Source of the DNA: Actinomycetes bacterium
GTDB taxonomy: Bacteria; Actinomycetota; Acidimicrobiia; Acidimicrobiales; JAAEMS01
Assembly (NCBI GenBank): GCA_024225275.1
Contig: JAAEMS010000200.1
Coordinates: 1 to 51,802, forward strand
Direction of reading: 5' to 3'
DNA: 51,802 nt
Shown: positions 44,892 to 51,802 of the stretch, piece after piece
Numbering within the stretch: the stretch's first letter is position 1
Layout of the letters: each line of letters starts with the position of its first letter
Program-made: the position numbers and the translations under genes
The notes under the pieces: model-generated
Told to the model about the DNA's origin: nothing
The model's input: only the letters and a program-made list of their open reading frames with translations
Database searches by the model: none

Positions 44892-46166
44892 TCAGCCGTG
44901 GGCCGCCGCCACCCGTTCCGCGGCGGTGGCCGCGGCTTCGACGGTGCGGGCAATATCGGCCTCGGAGTGAGCCAAGCTCGGGAAGAGGGCCTCGTAGGGT
45001 CCGGGGGCCAGAGCGATGCCCTGGTCGAGCATGCTGTGGAAGAAGGTGGCATAGCGCCCGTTGTCGGCCGCCACCTTGGCGTCGTCGTAGTCGCGGATGG
45101 TCTCGTCGGTGAAGAAGATCCCGAGGAGGGGGCCGACCCGGGGAACCGAGACGGCCACACCAGCACCCGACACGGCCTCGAGCAATCCAGCTCCCAGCCC
45201 CTCGGCGATGCCGTTCAGCCGGTCGTGGGCCTCAGGCGTGAGCTGGGCCAGAACCTCGAGACCGGCGGCGGTGGCCAGGGGGTTACCCGACAGGGTGCCC
45301 CCGTGGTACACGGGTCCGAGAGGGGCGACGGTGGCCATGATGTCGCGGGGCCCGCCGAAGGCACCGACTGGCAGGCCGCCTCCGATCACCTTGCCAAAGC
45401 ACCAGATGTCGGGGGTGACCCCGGACCACTCCACGGCTCCGCCGTGGGCCAGCCGGAACCCGGTGATCACCTCGTCGAACATGAGGAGGGCACCAGCATC
45501 GTCACAGGAGTCGCGCAGACCCTGAAGGAAGCCCGGCTCGGGCTCGACCAGACCCATATTGGCGGCCACGGGCTCGACCACGACAACCGCGGTGTCGACG
45601 TCGAGCACGGGGATCACGTTGTAGGGAGCAACCACGGTGTCGGCCACAGAGCCGGGGGTGACGCCGGCGGATCCGGTGAGACCCTGATTGGCCACACCAC
45701 TGCCACCGGCCGCGAGGAGGCTGTCGGAGTGGCCGTGGTAGTTGCCCGCGAACTTGATGACCTTGTTGCGCCCGGTGTGCCCGCGGGCCAGGCGGATGGC
45801 CGCCATGGTGGCTTCGGTGCCGCTGCTGGCCATACGCACCATCTCCACCCCTGGGATGCGGGCAACGATGGCCTCGGCCAGCTCGACCTCGCCCCGGGTG
45901 GGGGCGCCGTAGGTCGTGCCGGCCAGGGCGGCCTCGCGCACGACCTCGATGACCTTGGGGTCGGCGTGCCCCAGAATGCTGGCGCCATAGCTCTGGACGT
46001 AGTCGATGTACTCGTTGCCTTCTACGTCGAAGATTCGGGAACCTGCTGCCTTCTCGACCACGAACGGCGACCCGCCCACCGACAGGAAGGCCCGGACCGG
46101 CGAGTTCACCCCGCCCACCAGGACCTGCTGTGACCTCTCCCAGAGAGAGGCGTTGGTGTCGGTCAC
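44892..46166 (-). CDS. hemL: Glutamate-1-semialdehyde 2,1-aminomutase
   Basis: A 424-aa PLP enzyme making 5-aminolevulinate from glutamate-1-semialdehyde, the second step of the C5 heme pathway begun by HemA. It shows GGVNSPVRAFLSVGGSPFVV, the PLP aspartate segment LMFDEVITGFRLAHGG and the PLP lysine in DIWCFGKVIGGGLPVGAFGG. The GTG start overlaps the hemB stop by 4 nt (GTGA). It is the last gene of the hem cluster in this window. Confidence 0.97.
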   Translation of the reverse strand: MTDTNASLWERSQQVLVGGVNSPVRAFLSVGGSPFVVEKAAGSRIFDVEGNEYIDYVQSYGASILGHADPKVIEVVREAALAGTTYGAPTRGEVELAEAIVARIPGVEMVRMASSGTEATMAAIRLARGHTGRNKVIKFAGNYHGHSDSLLAAGGSGVANQGLTGSAGVTPGSVADTVVAPYNVIPVLDVDTAVVVVEPVAANMGLVEPEPGFLQGLRDSCDDAGALLMFDEVITGFRLAHGGAVEWSGVTPDIWCFGKVIGGGLPVGAFGGPRDIMATVAPLGPVYHGGTLSGNPLATAAGLEVLAQLTPEAHDRLNGIAEGLGAGLLEAVSGAGVAVSVPRVGPLLGIFFTDETIRDYDDAKVAADNGRYATFFHSMLDQGIALAPGPYEALFPSLAHSEADIARTVEAAATAAERVAAAHG

Positions 46167-47149
46167 GAGAGGGCTCCCGTCTCGGCCAGCTCACGGGCCA
46201 GGTAGGTGAGGATGACATCGGCACCAGCTCGCTTGATGGCGGTGACGTGCTCGAGGGCGACCCGTTCAGCGTCAATCCAGCCGTTGGCGCCTGCTGCCTT
46301 GATCATCGCGTACTCGCCCGACACGTGATACGCCGCCACCGGTACGTCGGTGAGCTCGCGGGTTCGCTGGATGACGTCGAGGTAGGCGAGGGCAGGCTTC
46401 ACCATCACCATGTCGGCCCCTTCGGCCAGATCGAAGCGAACCTCCTCGAGTGCCTCGCGGCCGTTGCGGAAGTCCTGCTGGTAGCTGGACCGGTCGCCGC
46501 CACCGACGATCTCGACGTCCACCGCGTCGCGGAAGGGGCCGTAGAGGGCGCTGGAGTACTTGGCCGCGTAGGCGAGGATCGACACCGCTTGATGGCCGGC
46601 CCCGTCGAGGGCCCGGCGGACGGCGGCCACCTGGCCATCCATCATCCCCGAGGGGGCGGTGATGTCGGCGCCGGCATCGGCCTGGGCCACCCCAGCCCTG
46701 GCGTACAGCTCTAGGGTGGGGTCGTTGTCGACGTCGCCGTTGGCGTCGAGAACACCACAGTGTCCATGGTCGGTGTACTCGTCGACACAGAGGTCGCCCA
46801 TGAGCACCATGTCGTTGCCGAGGTCGGAGCGCAGATCCCGCAGGGCGCTCTGAACGATGCCGTCCGGGTTCCAAGCCTCGGACCCCTCAGGGTCCTTGCG
46901 GGCGGGAATACCGAACAGGATCACGCCGGGGATGCCCAGGGCGGCCAGCTCGGCGACCTCCTTGCGCAACGACTCGCGGGTGTGTTGCACGATGCCGGGC
47001 AACGACTCGATCGGTTGGGGCTCGCTGATGCCCTCGCGAACGAACAGGGGGGCGATCAGATCGTCGACTCCGACCCGGGTCTCAGCGACCATGCGACGCA
47101 GGGCCGGGGTGCGGCGGAGCCGGCGCAACCGGCGTTCGGGAAAAGTCAC
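46163..47149 (-). CDS. hemB: Delta-aminolevulinic acid dehydratase (porphobilinogen synthase)
   Basis: A 328-aa enzyme condensing two aminolevulinates to porphobilinogen. Schiff-base lysines are in GADMVMVKPALAYLD and VSGEYAMIKAAG. The metal site reads DLCVDEYTDHGHCG; two of the three zinc cysteines are present and the middle one is Asp, the pattern I know from other actinobacterial HemB. ATG (MTFPERRLRRLRRTP); 45 bp separate it from hemD, the only sizeable gap in the hem cluster. Confidence 0.97.
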   Translation of the reverse strand: MTFPERRLRRLRRTPALRRMVAETRVGVDDLIAPLFVREGISEPQPIESLPGIVQHTRESLRKEVAELAALGIPGVILFGIPARKDPEGSEAWNPDGIVQSALRDLRSDLGNDMVLMGDLCVDEYTDHGHCGVLDANGDVDNDPTLELYARAGVAQADAGADITAPSGMMDGQVAAVRRALDGAGHQAVSILAYAAKYSSALYGPFRDAVDVEIVGGGDRSSYQQDFRNGREALEEVRFDLAEGADMVMVKPALAYLDVIQRTRELTDVPVAAYHVSGEYAMIKAAGANGWIDAERVALEHVTAIKRAGADVILTYLARELAETGALS

Positions 47150-47194
47150 CGCCCCAGGGTAGGCCGACCCCCCAACAGTTTGTGGCCGCTCGGT

Positions 47195-47971
47195 TCAGGC
47201 TTGGGGGGTCGGCTGGGTCAGTGCGGTGAGGACGGCCTCGACGAGGCCTTCGACGGTGTGGGGGTCGGCTACCAGGGTGACGTCGATACCGGCCTCGCGG
47301 GCCGTCGACGCGGTGACCGGGCCGATGCACACGACCTTGCGAGGCAGCCGATCGACGCCGGCCGCCGCCAGGAACCGCTCGACGGTGGAGGAGGCGGTGA
47401 AGGTCACCAGGTCGGCGGTGGCCACCCGGTCGAGGAGCTCGGGCGGGTGGGTGGGGGTGACGGTGCGGTAGGCAATGACGGGCTCGACCGACCAGCCGAT
47501 GGCTCTCAGTCCATCGACCAGCTCGGGCCGGGATCGAGCCGCTTGGATGGCGAGGATCCGGCCCCCCATCGGGGGAGGACTGGGTACAGATTCGGCCAGG
47601 TGGGCCCCCGTCGAGACGTCGGGGATGACATCGACCACGACCCCACCCCGTTCGAGCATGGAGGCGGTGGCCGACCCGACGGCCCCTACCCGGACATTCT
47701 CGGGCACCCCACCCTTGGGCAGGACGGCCAACAGGGCGCGGGCCCCGTTGGCCGAGGTGACCATTACCCAGTCGTAGCGATGGATAGCGCGCCCTGCAGC
47801 CTTGATCGCCGCGCCCTCATCGAGCGGGGCTATCACTTCGATGAGAGGTAGCTGAACCACCTCGGCCCCCCTCTCTTGGAGAGCAGAAACCAGGGATCCG
47901 GACTGGCCCCGGGCCCGAGTGACCACGATCCGCCGACCCGCCAGGGGGCGGTTGGCTGTCTGCTCACTCAT
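47195..47971 (-). CDS. hemD: Uroporphyrinogen-III synthase
   Basis: A 258-aa HemD. It starts RRIVVTRARGQSGSLVSALQ and has VMVTSANGARALLAVL, VGSATASMLERGG and the C-terminal TFTASSTVERFLAA plus VCIGPVTASTAREAG, the two-domain HemD pattern. It closes the tetrapyrrole ring with inversion of ring D. It is a separate gene, not fused to a methyltransferase as in some actinobacteria. It follows hemC by 13 bp. Confidence 0.94.
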   Translation of the reverse strand: MSEQTANRPLAGRRIVVTRARGQSGSLVSALQERGAEVVQLPLIEVIAPLDEGAAIKAAGRAIHRYDWVMVTSANGARALLAVLPKGGVPENVRVGAVGSATASMLERGGVVVDVIPDVSTGAHLAESVPSPPPMGGRILAIQAARSRPELVDGLRAIGWSVEPVIAYRTVTPTHPPELLDRVATADLVTFTASSTVERFLAAAGVDRLPRKVVCIGPVTASTAREAGIDVTLVADPHTVEGLVEAVLTALTQPTPQA

Positions 47972-47984
47972 AGACCCAGCTCAC

Positions 47985-48893
47985 TCATGAAGCGAGCAGG
48001 CTAGAGCCCCCAGCGTCGTCGAGGAGGTACCTGGCCAGGTCGCGGCCGAGTTGCTCGTCGTCGCCGCCCGTGCGGGTGGCGCGCAGAACCCGGTGGCCAT
48101 CGAGCGATGCCAGCAGCCCTTCGATGGTGATGGGAGCCTCGTCTTCACCGTCGATGACCGCGTAGGCCCCGGCCGGAAGATCGCAGTCGCCACCGAGCTC
48201 ACACAGGAATCCCCGCTCGGCGTCGAGCACCCGATGGGTGCGTCGATGGTCGATGGCCCCCAACACCTCGATGAGCTCATGGTCGTCGGCGCGGCACTCG
48301 ACCGCCAGGGTTCCCTGACCAACCTGGGGCACCATGACGTCGGGGGCCAGGATGTCGGCCTCGATGCCGAGCTCGAGTCGATCCAGCGCGGCGGCAGCCA
48401 TCACGATGGCATCGAAGTCGGAGGCCTGGGCCAGACGGGTGGCGATGTTGCCCCTCAGCCCGGTGAAGCTCAGGTCGGGCCGCAGCCACTGGAGCTGGGT
48501 CCGGCGGCGCACCGAGCCGGTGGCCACCCGGGCCCCGGTGGGCAGGTCGGCCAGGGTGGTGCCGACCAGGGCGTCGCGGGCGTCCGCCCGCGCCGGGACC
48601 GCGGCGATGACCAGACCCGGGGGGGTCTCGGAGGGTAGATCCTTCGCCGAGTGCACGGCTATGTCAGCCTCACCCGCAAGCACCAGGGCCTGGACCTGCT
48701 TCACGAACACGCCCTTGCCGCCCATCTCCCAGATCGGGATGTCGAGGCGCTTGTCGGCGTCGGTGGTGACTTCGACCACGGTCACGTCACGGCCGGGATG
48801 AGCGGCCGCGACGAGTTCGGCGATGAGGTCGGTCTGGTAGAGCGCCAAAGGACTGCTCCGGGTGGCGGCCCGGACGGCGCGAGGGTCGGTCAT
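47985..48893 (-). CDS. hemC: Porphobilinogen deaminase (hydroxymethylbilane synthase)
   Basis: A 302-aa HemC. Motifs: AATRSSPLALYQTDLIAELV, VHSAKDLPSETPPGL (catalytic Asp region), GNIATRL and ELGGDCDLPAGAYAV, whose cysteine binds the dipyrromethane cofactor. Length is normal. The ATG (MTDPRAVRAATR) lies 9 bp after hemA. Confidence 0.96.
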   Translation of the reverse strand: MTDPRAVRAATRSSPLALYQTDLIAELVAAAHPGRDVTVVEVTTDADKRLDIPIWEMGGKGVFVKQVQALVLAGEADIAVHSAKDLPSETPPGLVIAAVPARADARDALVGTTLADLPTGARVATGSVRRRTQLQWLRPDLSFTGLRGNIATRLAQASDFDAIVMAAAALDRLELGIEADILAPDVMVPQVGQGTLAVECRADDHELIEVLGAIDHRRTHRVLDAERGFLCELGGDCDLPAGAYAVIDGEDEAPITIEGLLASLDGHRVLRATRTGGDDEQLGRDLARYLLDDAGGSSLLAS

Positions 48894-48902
48894 GAGGGGG
48901 CC

Positions 48903-50162
48903 TCAGAAGTCGAAGAGCTCGCGCACCGCTTCGGCGAGGCGCTCACCCTGGGGCGTCCCGGCTGCGTCCTTGAGCCGGACGCTGGGCTGGTGCAGGAGCT
49001 TGTTCACCACACCACGGGTGATGGCCTCGACGGCCTCGATCTGTTCAGGCGAGAGATCACCCAGCTTGGTCCACTGACGGTCGAGCTCGGTGCGGCGGAC
49101 CGCGTCGAAGCTCTCACGCATCCCGGTGATGAGGGGGGCCAGTTGGCGGGCGGTCACCTCAGCCTGATGGCGTTCGAGCTCAACGGCGATGATCTGTTCG
49201 ACAGCTCCAACCTCGCCCCGCCGCTCGGCCTGACCGGCTTCGGCGAACCGCCTCAGGTCGTCCATGTCGAAGAGGGTCACCCCGTCGAGCTCGGCGACCC
49301 CGGGATCGATGTCGCGGGGGATGGCGATGTCGACCACGAGCAGGGGACGGTGGGGACGCTGGGCCATGGGACCGGCCAGCTCGTCGGCCCCCACGATGAG
49401 GGACCGGGCGCCGGTGGAGGTGAGTAGCACGTCGACGTCGGCCACATGGGCATCGAGCTCGGCCAGGGGTACGGCTCGGCCGGCCACCCGTTCGGCCAGC
49501 TCTTCGGCCCGAGCCGGAGTGCGATTGGCCACCATGATCTCGGACGCACCGGCACCGCCGAGGGCAACGCCCATGCCGTCGGCCATCTCGCCGGCCCCGA
49601 GAATGAGGACCTTCTTGTCGACCAGGCCGCCGAGGTGGTCGCGGGCCATCTCGACTGCCGCGTGTGACACCGACGCGGTGTGGCGGGCAATCGAGGTCTC
49701 GGTGCGGGCCCGCTTGCCTACTTCAATGGCCTTGCGAAAGAGGAGGTTGAGGGTCGGTCCGACCGCCCCTTCGCCCTGGGAACGTTCCCAGGAGGTACGG
49801 AGCTGGCCCAGGATCTCGTGCTCGCCCAGCACCGCAGACTCGAGGCCGGCCGCCACTCGGAACAGATGCTCGACGGCCTGCTGCTCGTAGTGGACGTAGA
49901 GGTGATCAGTGAAGTCGTCGGCGTCAACTCCAGCCATCTCGGCCAGGGTGGTGCGCACGTCCTGGTAGGCGCCGTGGAACCGCACGGCGTGTATGTAGAT
50001 CTCGGTGCGGTTGCAGGTCGAGAGTACGACCGCTTCGCTCACATGATCATGGCCCACCAGCTCGGTGAGCACCTTGGGCAGTCCCACAGGGTCGACGGTC
50101 AGCTGCTCGAACAACTCGAGCGGTACCGAATGATTGTTGAGGCCTATGGCCACGACTGACAC
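48903..50162 (-). CDS. hemA: Glutamyl-tRNA reductase
   Basis: A 419-aa HemA, first enzyme of C5 heme synthesis. The catalytic cysteine is in VVLSTCNRTEIYIHA. The NADPH domain has VLILGAGEMADGMGVAL, and the dimerisation helices follow (DRQWTKLGDLSPEQIEAVEA). GTG start (SVVAIGLNNHSVPLE). Upstream, 137 bp to rex contain a promoter-like motif and a leader hairpin. hemA is next to rex in many actinobacteria, where Rex controls hemACD. Confidence 0.97.
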   Translation of the reverse strand: MSVVAIGLNNHSVPLELFEQLTVDPVGLPKVLTELVGHDHVSEAVVLSTCNRTEIYIHAVRFHGAYQDVRTTLAEMAGVDADDFTDHLYVHYEQQAVEHLFRVAAGLESAVLGEHEILGQLRTSWERSQGEGAVGPTLNLLFRKAIEVGKRARTETSIARHTASVSHAAVEMARDHLGGLVDKKVLILGAGEMADGMGVALGGAGASEIMVANRTPARAEELAERVAGRAVPLAELDAHVADVDVLLTSTGARSLIVGADELAGPMAQRPHRPLLVVDIAIPRDIDPGVAELDGVTLFDMDDLRRFAEAGQAERRGEVGAVEQIIAVELERHQAEVTARQLAPLITGMRESFDAVRRTELDRQWTKLGDLSPEQIEAVEAITRGVVNKLLHQPSVRLKDAAGTPQGERLAEAVRELFDF

Positions 50163-50212
50163 TGGCGACTACCCCTTGGGGGAGGGCGATGGGACAACGC
50201 TATCTTCCAGCA

Positions 50213-50248
50213 TCGCCCGTTTGGGGCGAGTGACACCAATCTAGTGTC
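50213..50248 (-). promoter_or_regulatory. Candidate hemA promoter and leader hairpin
   Basis: On the minus strand GACACTAGATT (50248-50238) is identical to the motif ahead of yajQ and contains TAGATT as a possible -10. It is also the outer part of an inverted repeat GACAC/GTGTC (50232-50248). A perfect hairpin TCGCCC-(5 nt)-GGGCGA at 50213-50229 would lie at the very start of the hemA leader (about 70 nt long). A role in hemA control is inference. Confidence 0.4.
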
Positions 50249-50299
50249 GAGTTCGGACCAAGGCCGGGCCCGAGGTTCACGATCAGACAGCAGTCGGAA

Positions 50300-51001
50300 T
50301 CAGCCGGCGTCGAGCCGGCCCTCGTCCTGTTCTTCGTAGAAGCTGAGAATCTGGAGCTCGCTGACCAGATCGACCTGGCGGACCCGTACGTGGGCTGGGC
50401 CGGTCACGACCACCGGCGCGAAGTTGAGGATCGAGGCGACACCGGCATCGCAGAGCTGGTCGGCCACGCCCTGGGCCACCGACGCCGGGGTGGCAATGAC
50501 CCCGACCCGGATGTCGCGTTCGCTCACGATGGTGGCGACCTCGGCCATGGGTTCGACGCTGAGATCCTCGCCCACCTGGTCGCCGTATTTCGACGGATCG
50601 GTGTCGACTATGGCGGTGACAGGGAAGCCCCGTTCACCGAAGCCCCCGTTGTTGGCCAGGGCCCGGCCGAGGTTGCCCGCTCCGACCACTATCACCGGCC
50701 AGTCGTGGGTCAGGCCCAGCTGGCGGCGGATCTGGAACACGAGGAACTCGACGTCGTAGCCCACGCCGCGCGTTCCGTACGAACCGAGGTAGGAGAAGTC
50801 CTTGCGGACCTTGGCGGCGTTCACGCCCGCCAACTCGGCGAGCCGCTCCGAGGAGATGGTGTTCGCCCCCGAACGGGCGACATCACCCAGGCAGCGCAGG
50901 TAGATGGGCAGCCGGTTGACGGTCGCGTCGGGGACCCGGTGGGCGGGGGAGTCTGGGGTCGGGGCCGGAGGGGCCGACCGGCCGTTCCTCTGTTCCAACA
51001 T
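50300..51001 (-). CDS. rex: Redox-sensing transcriptional repressor Rex
   Basis: A 233-aa Rex. The N-terminal winged helix spans about 20-88 (ATVNRLPIYLRCLGDVARSG, then SSERLAELAGVNAAKVRKDF and GSYGTRGVGYDVEFL). The NADH-binding Rossmann domain begins PVIVVGAGNLGRALANN. Rex senses NADH/NAD+ and represses respiratory and heme genes when NADH is high. ATG start, with no strong Shine-Dalgarno visible. The nuo, hem and cytochrome genes in this window are its expected targets, but only half-site-like sequences were found near rex itself. Confidence 0.97.
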   Translation of the reverse strand: MLEQRNGRSAPPAPTPDSPAHRVPDATVNRLPIYLRCLGDVARSGANTISSERLAELAGVNAAKVRKDFSYLGSYGTRGVGYDVEFLVFQIRRQLGLTHDWPVIVVGAGNLGRALANNGGFGERGFPVTAIVDTDPSKYGDQVGEDLSVEPMAEVATIVSERDIRVGVIATPASVAQGVADQLCDAGVASILNFAPVVVTGPAHVRVRQVDLVSELQILSFYEEQDEGRLDAG

Positions 51002-51028
51002 CGGCCGAGAGTACGGGCGCCCCCTCGC

Positions 51029-51050
51029 TTTTCACAAGTTCACACAATTA
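51029..51050. promoter_or_regulatory. Rex-like half-sites upstream of rex
   Basis: In the 60-bp divergent region between rex and the next gene, TTCACAA (51031-51037) is followed by TTCACACAA. Rex operators are inverted repeats of TTGTGAA/TTCACAA; here the two half-sites are direct repeats, so the match is partial. Autoregulation of rex through this element is plausible only. Confidence 0.3.
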
Positions 51051-51061
51051 CTGTCGGACCG

Positions 51062-51802
51062 GTGACGACGGTGGCGCTGGCAGCGGGAACGACTCTCATG
51101 GCGACCGCCTTCTTCCTCTCGATCCTCGACCGCTGGCTCGACCGGGGCCGAGCCCACGAAGGGGCCTGGGCTGGGTCCCTGGCCCTGTTCACCCTCGGAG
51201 CACTGTCTCTCTGGGGCGGCGCCTCCTTCGGCTGGGACACAGCCTGGTTCCGCAGCTTCTATCTCACCGGAGCCATACTCAATGTCCCCTTCCTGGCCCT
51301 GGGCACACTCTTGCTCCTGCGTCCCGGACCAACCACCCATCGGGTAGGTCAGGTCTTGGTCGTACTGGGCGCATTCGCCACCGGCGTCATGGTCACCGCG
51401 CCGATGAGCGGCACCATCGACCCCGACATCCTTCCCCAGGGCTCTGACGTGTTCGGCGTGCTGCCCCGGCTGATGGCCGCAGTGGCATCGGGGGGCGGGG
51501 CGCTGGTCGTGTTCGGCGGCGCGGCCTGGAGCGCCGCGGCTCTGGTTCGACGGGGCCGGCGTTCGGCTCAGGTCGAACCGATTCCCACTCATCCCCGCCC
51601 GGCGGCGGCGGGCAATGTGCTGATCGCCCTGGGTACCGTGGTTCTGTCGACCAGCGGTGCTCTCAACTCGGTGCTGGGCGAGATGGACGCCTTTGCCGTC
51701 ACCCTCACGCTGGGCATCACGATCCTGTTCGCCGGCTTCCTGGTCAGCACCTCGGGGTCGACGCGTCCGCTCGGAGTGAGTCGGCGCCTGATGGATCTCA
51801 TC
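51062..51802 (+). CDS. Multi-helix membrane protein, 3' end outside window
   Basis: An open frame of 247 codons from GTG at 51062 runs to the last base without a stop. The protein is hydrophobic with about seven predicted helices (e.g. LMATAFFLSILDRWL, TGAILNVPFLALGTLLLL, VLVVLGAFATGVMV, VLIALGTVVLSTSGALNSVL, LGITILFAGFLVS), broken by a basic loop near RRGRRSAQVEPIPTHPRP. I recognise no family. It is divergent from rex and could share its regulatory region. The start is uncertain because no clear Shine-Dalgarno precedes it. Confidence 0.75.
   Translation, partial: MTTVALAAGTTLMATAFFLSILDRWLDRGRAHEGAWAGSLALFTLGALSLWGGASFGWDTAWFRSFYLTGAILNVPFLALGTLLLLRPGPTTHRVGQVLVVLGAFATGVMVTAPMSGTIDPDILPQGSDVFGVLPRLMAAVASGGGALVVFGGAAWSAAALVRRGRRSAQVEPIPTHPRPAAAGNVLIALGTVVLSTSGALNSVLGEMDAFAVTLTLGITILFAGFLVSTSGSTRPLGVSRRLMDLI

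Overview
The window comes from a GC-rich actinobacterium, most likely class Acidimicrobiia. This is inferred from gene content: a rex-hemA-hemC-hemD-hemB-hemL block, an Eis-like acetyltransferase, a Ddn-type (F420-family) oxidoreductase, a split b6-type cytochrome b, many GTG starts and pervasive start/stop overlaps. No marker gene settles the lineage. Nearly all of it is housekeeping energy metabolism: two complete but different complex I operons, a cytochrome b/Rieske (complex III) operon, and the early heme pathway.

Layout. 1-5.9 kb: an array of small hairpins against a tRNA-Tyr gene, yajQ, an Eis-like acetyltransferase, the protease htpX, acetyl-CoA synthetase (acs) and a small cyclic-nucleotide-binding-domain protein. 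5.9-18.7 kb (minus strand): nuo operon 1, nuoABCDHIJKLMN, which has no nuoE, nuoF or nuoG. It is followed by a MidA/NDUFAF7-type methyltransferase, a TetR regulator and a Ddn-like protein. 18.8-19.3 kb (plus strand): one 5-formyltetrahydrofolate cyclo-ligase-family gene between the two nuo operons, ending at a strong hairpin. 19.4-35.2 kb (minus): nuo operon 2, the full 14-gene nuoA-N set. 35.2-40.7 kb (minus, directly upstream of and collinear with nuo operon 2): a small membrane protein, a two-cluster ferredoxin, cytochrome b in two genes, Rieske protein, membrane-anchored diheme cytochrome c, and an unknown three-helix membrane protein that abuts nuoA. 41.1-42.9 kb (plus): a monoheme membrane cytochrome c and a family 2 glycosyltransferase. 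42.9-51.0 kb (minus): pgi, hemL, hemB, hemD, hemC, hemA and rex. 51.06 kb to the end (plus): a membrane protein cut off by the window edge.

How it fits together. NADH is oxidised by the 14-subunit enzyme (operon 2). Menaquinol is then oxidised by the b6-like cytochrome b/Rieske complex, which passes electrons to c-type cytochromes; complexes I and III may even be co-transcribed. The hem genes supply heme, and Rex is the expected NADH/NAD+ sensor. The 11-subunit operon 1 lacks the NADH-oxidising module, so it must take electrons from something else (F420H2 or ferredoxin are candidates). Its NuoD has a different quinone-pocket residue and keeps the arginine that NDUFAF7 methylates in mitochondria, and the matching methyltransferase gene lies directly downstream of its nuoN. 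I consider this two-complex-I arrangement, with a dedicated methyltransferase and a candidate TetR switch, the most interesting system in the window. No transposase, phage gene, CRISPR array or integrase was seen.
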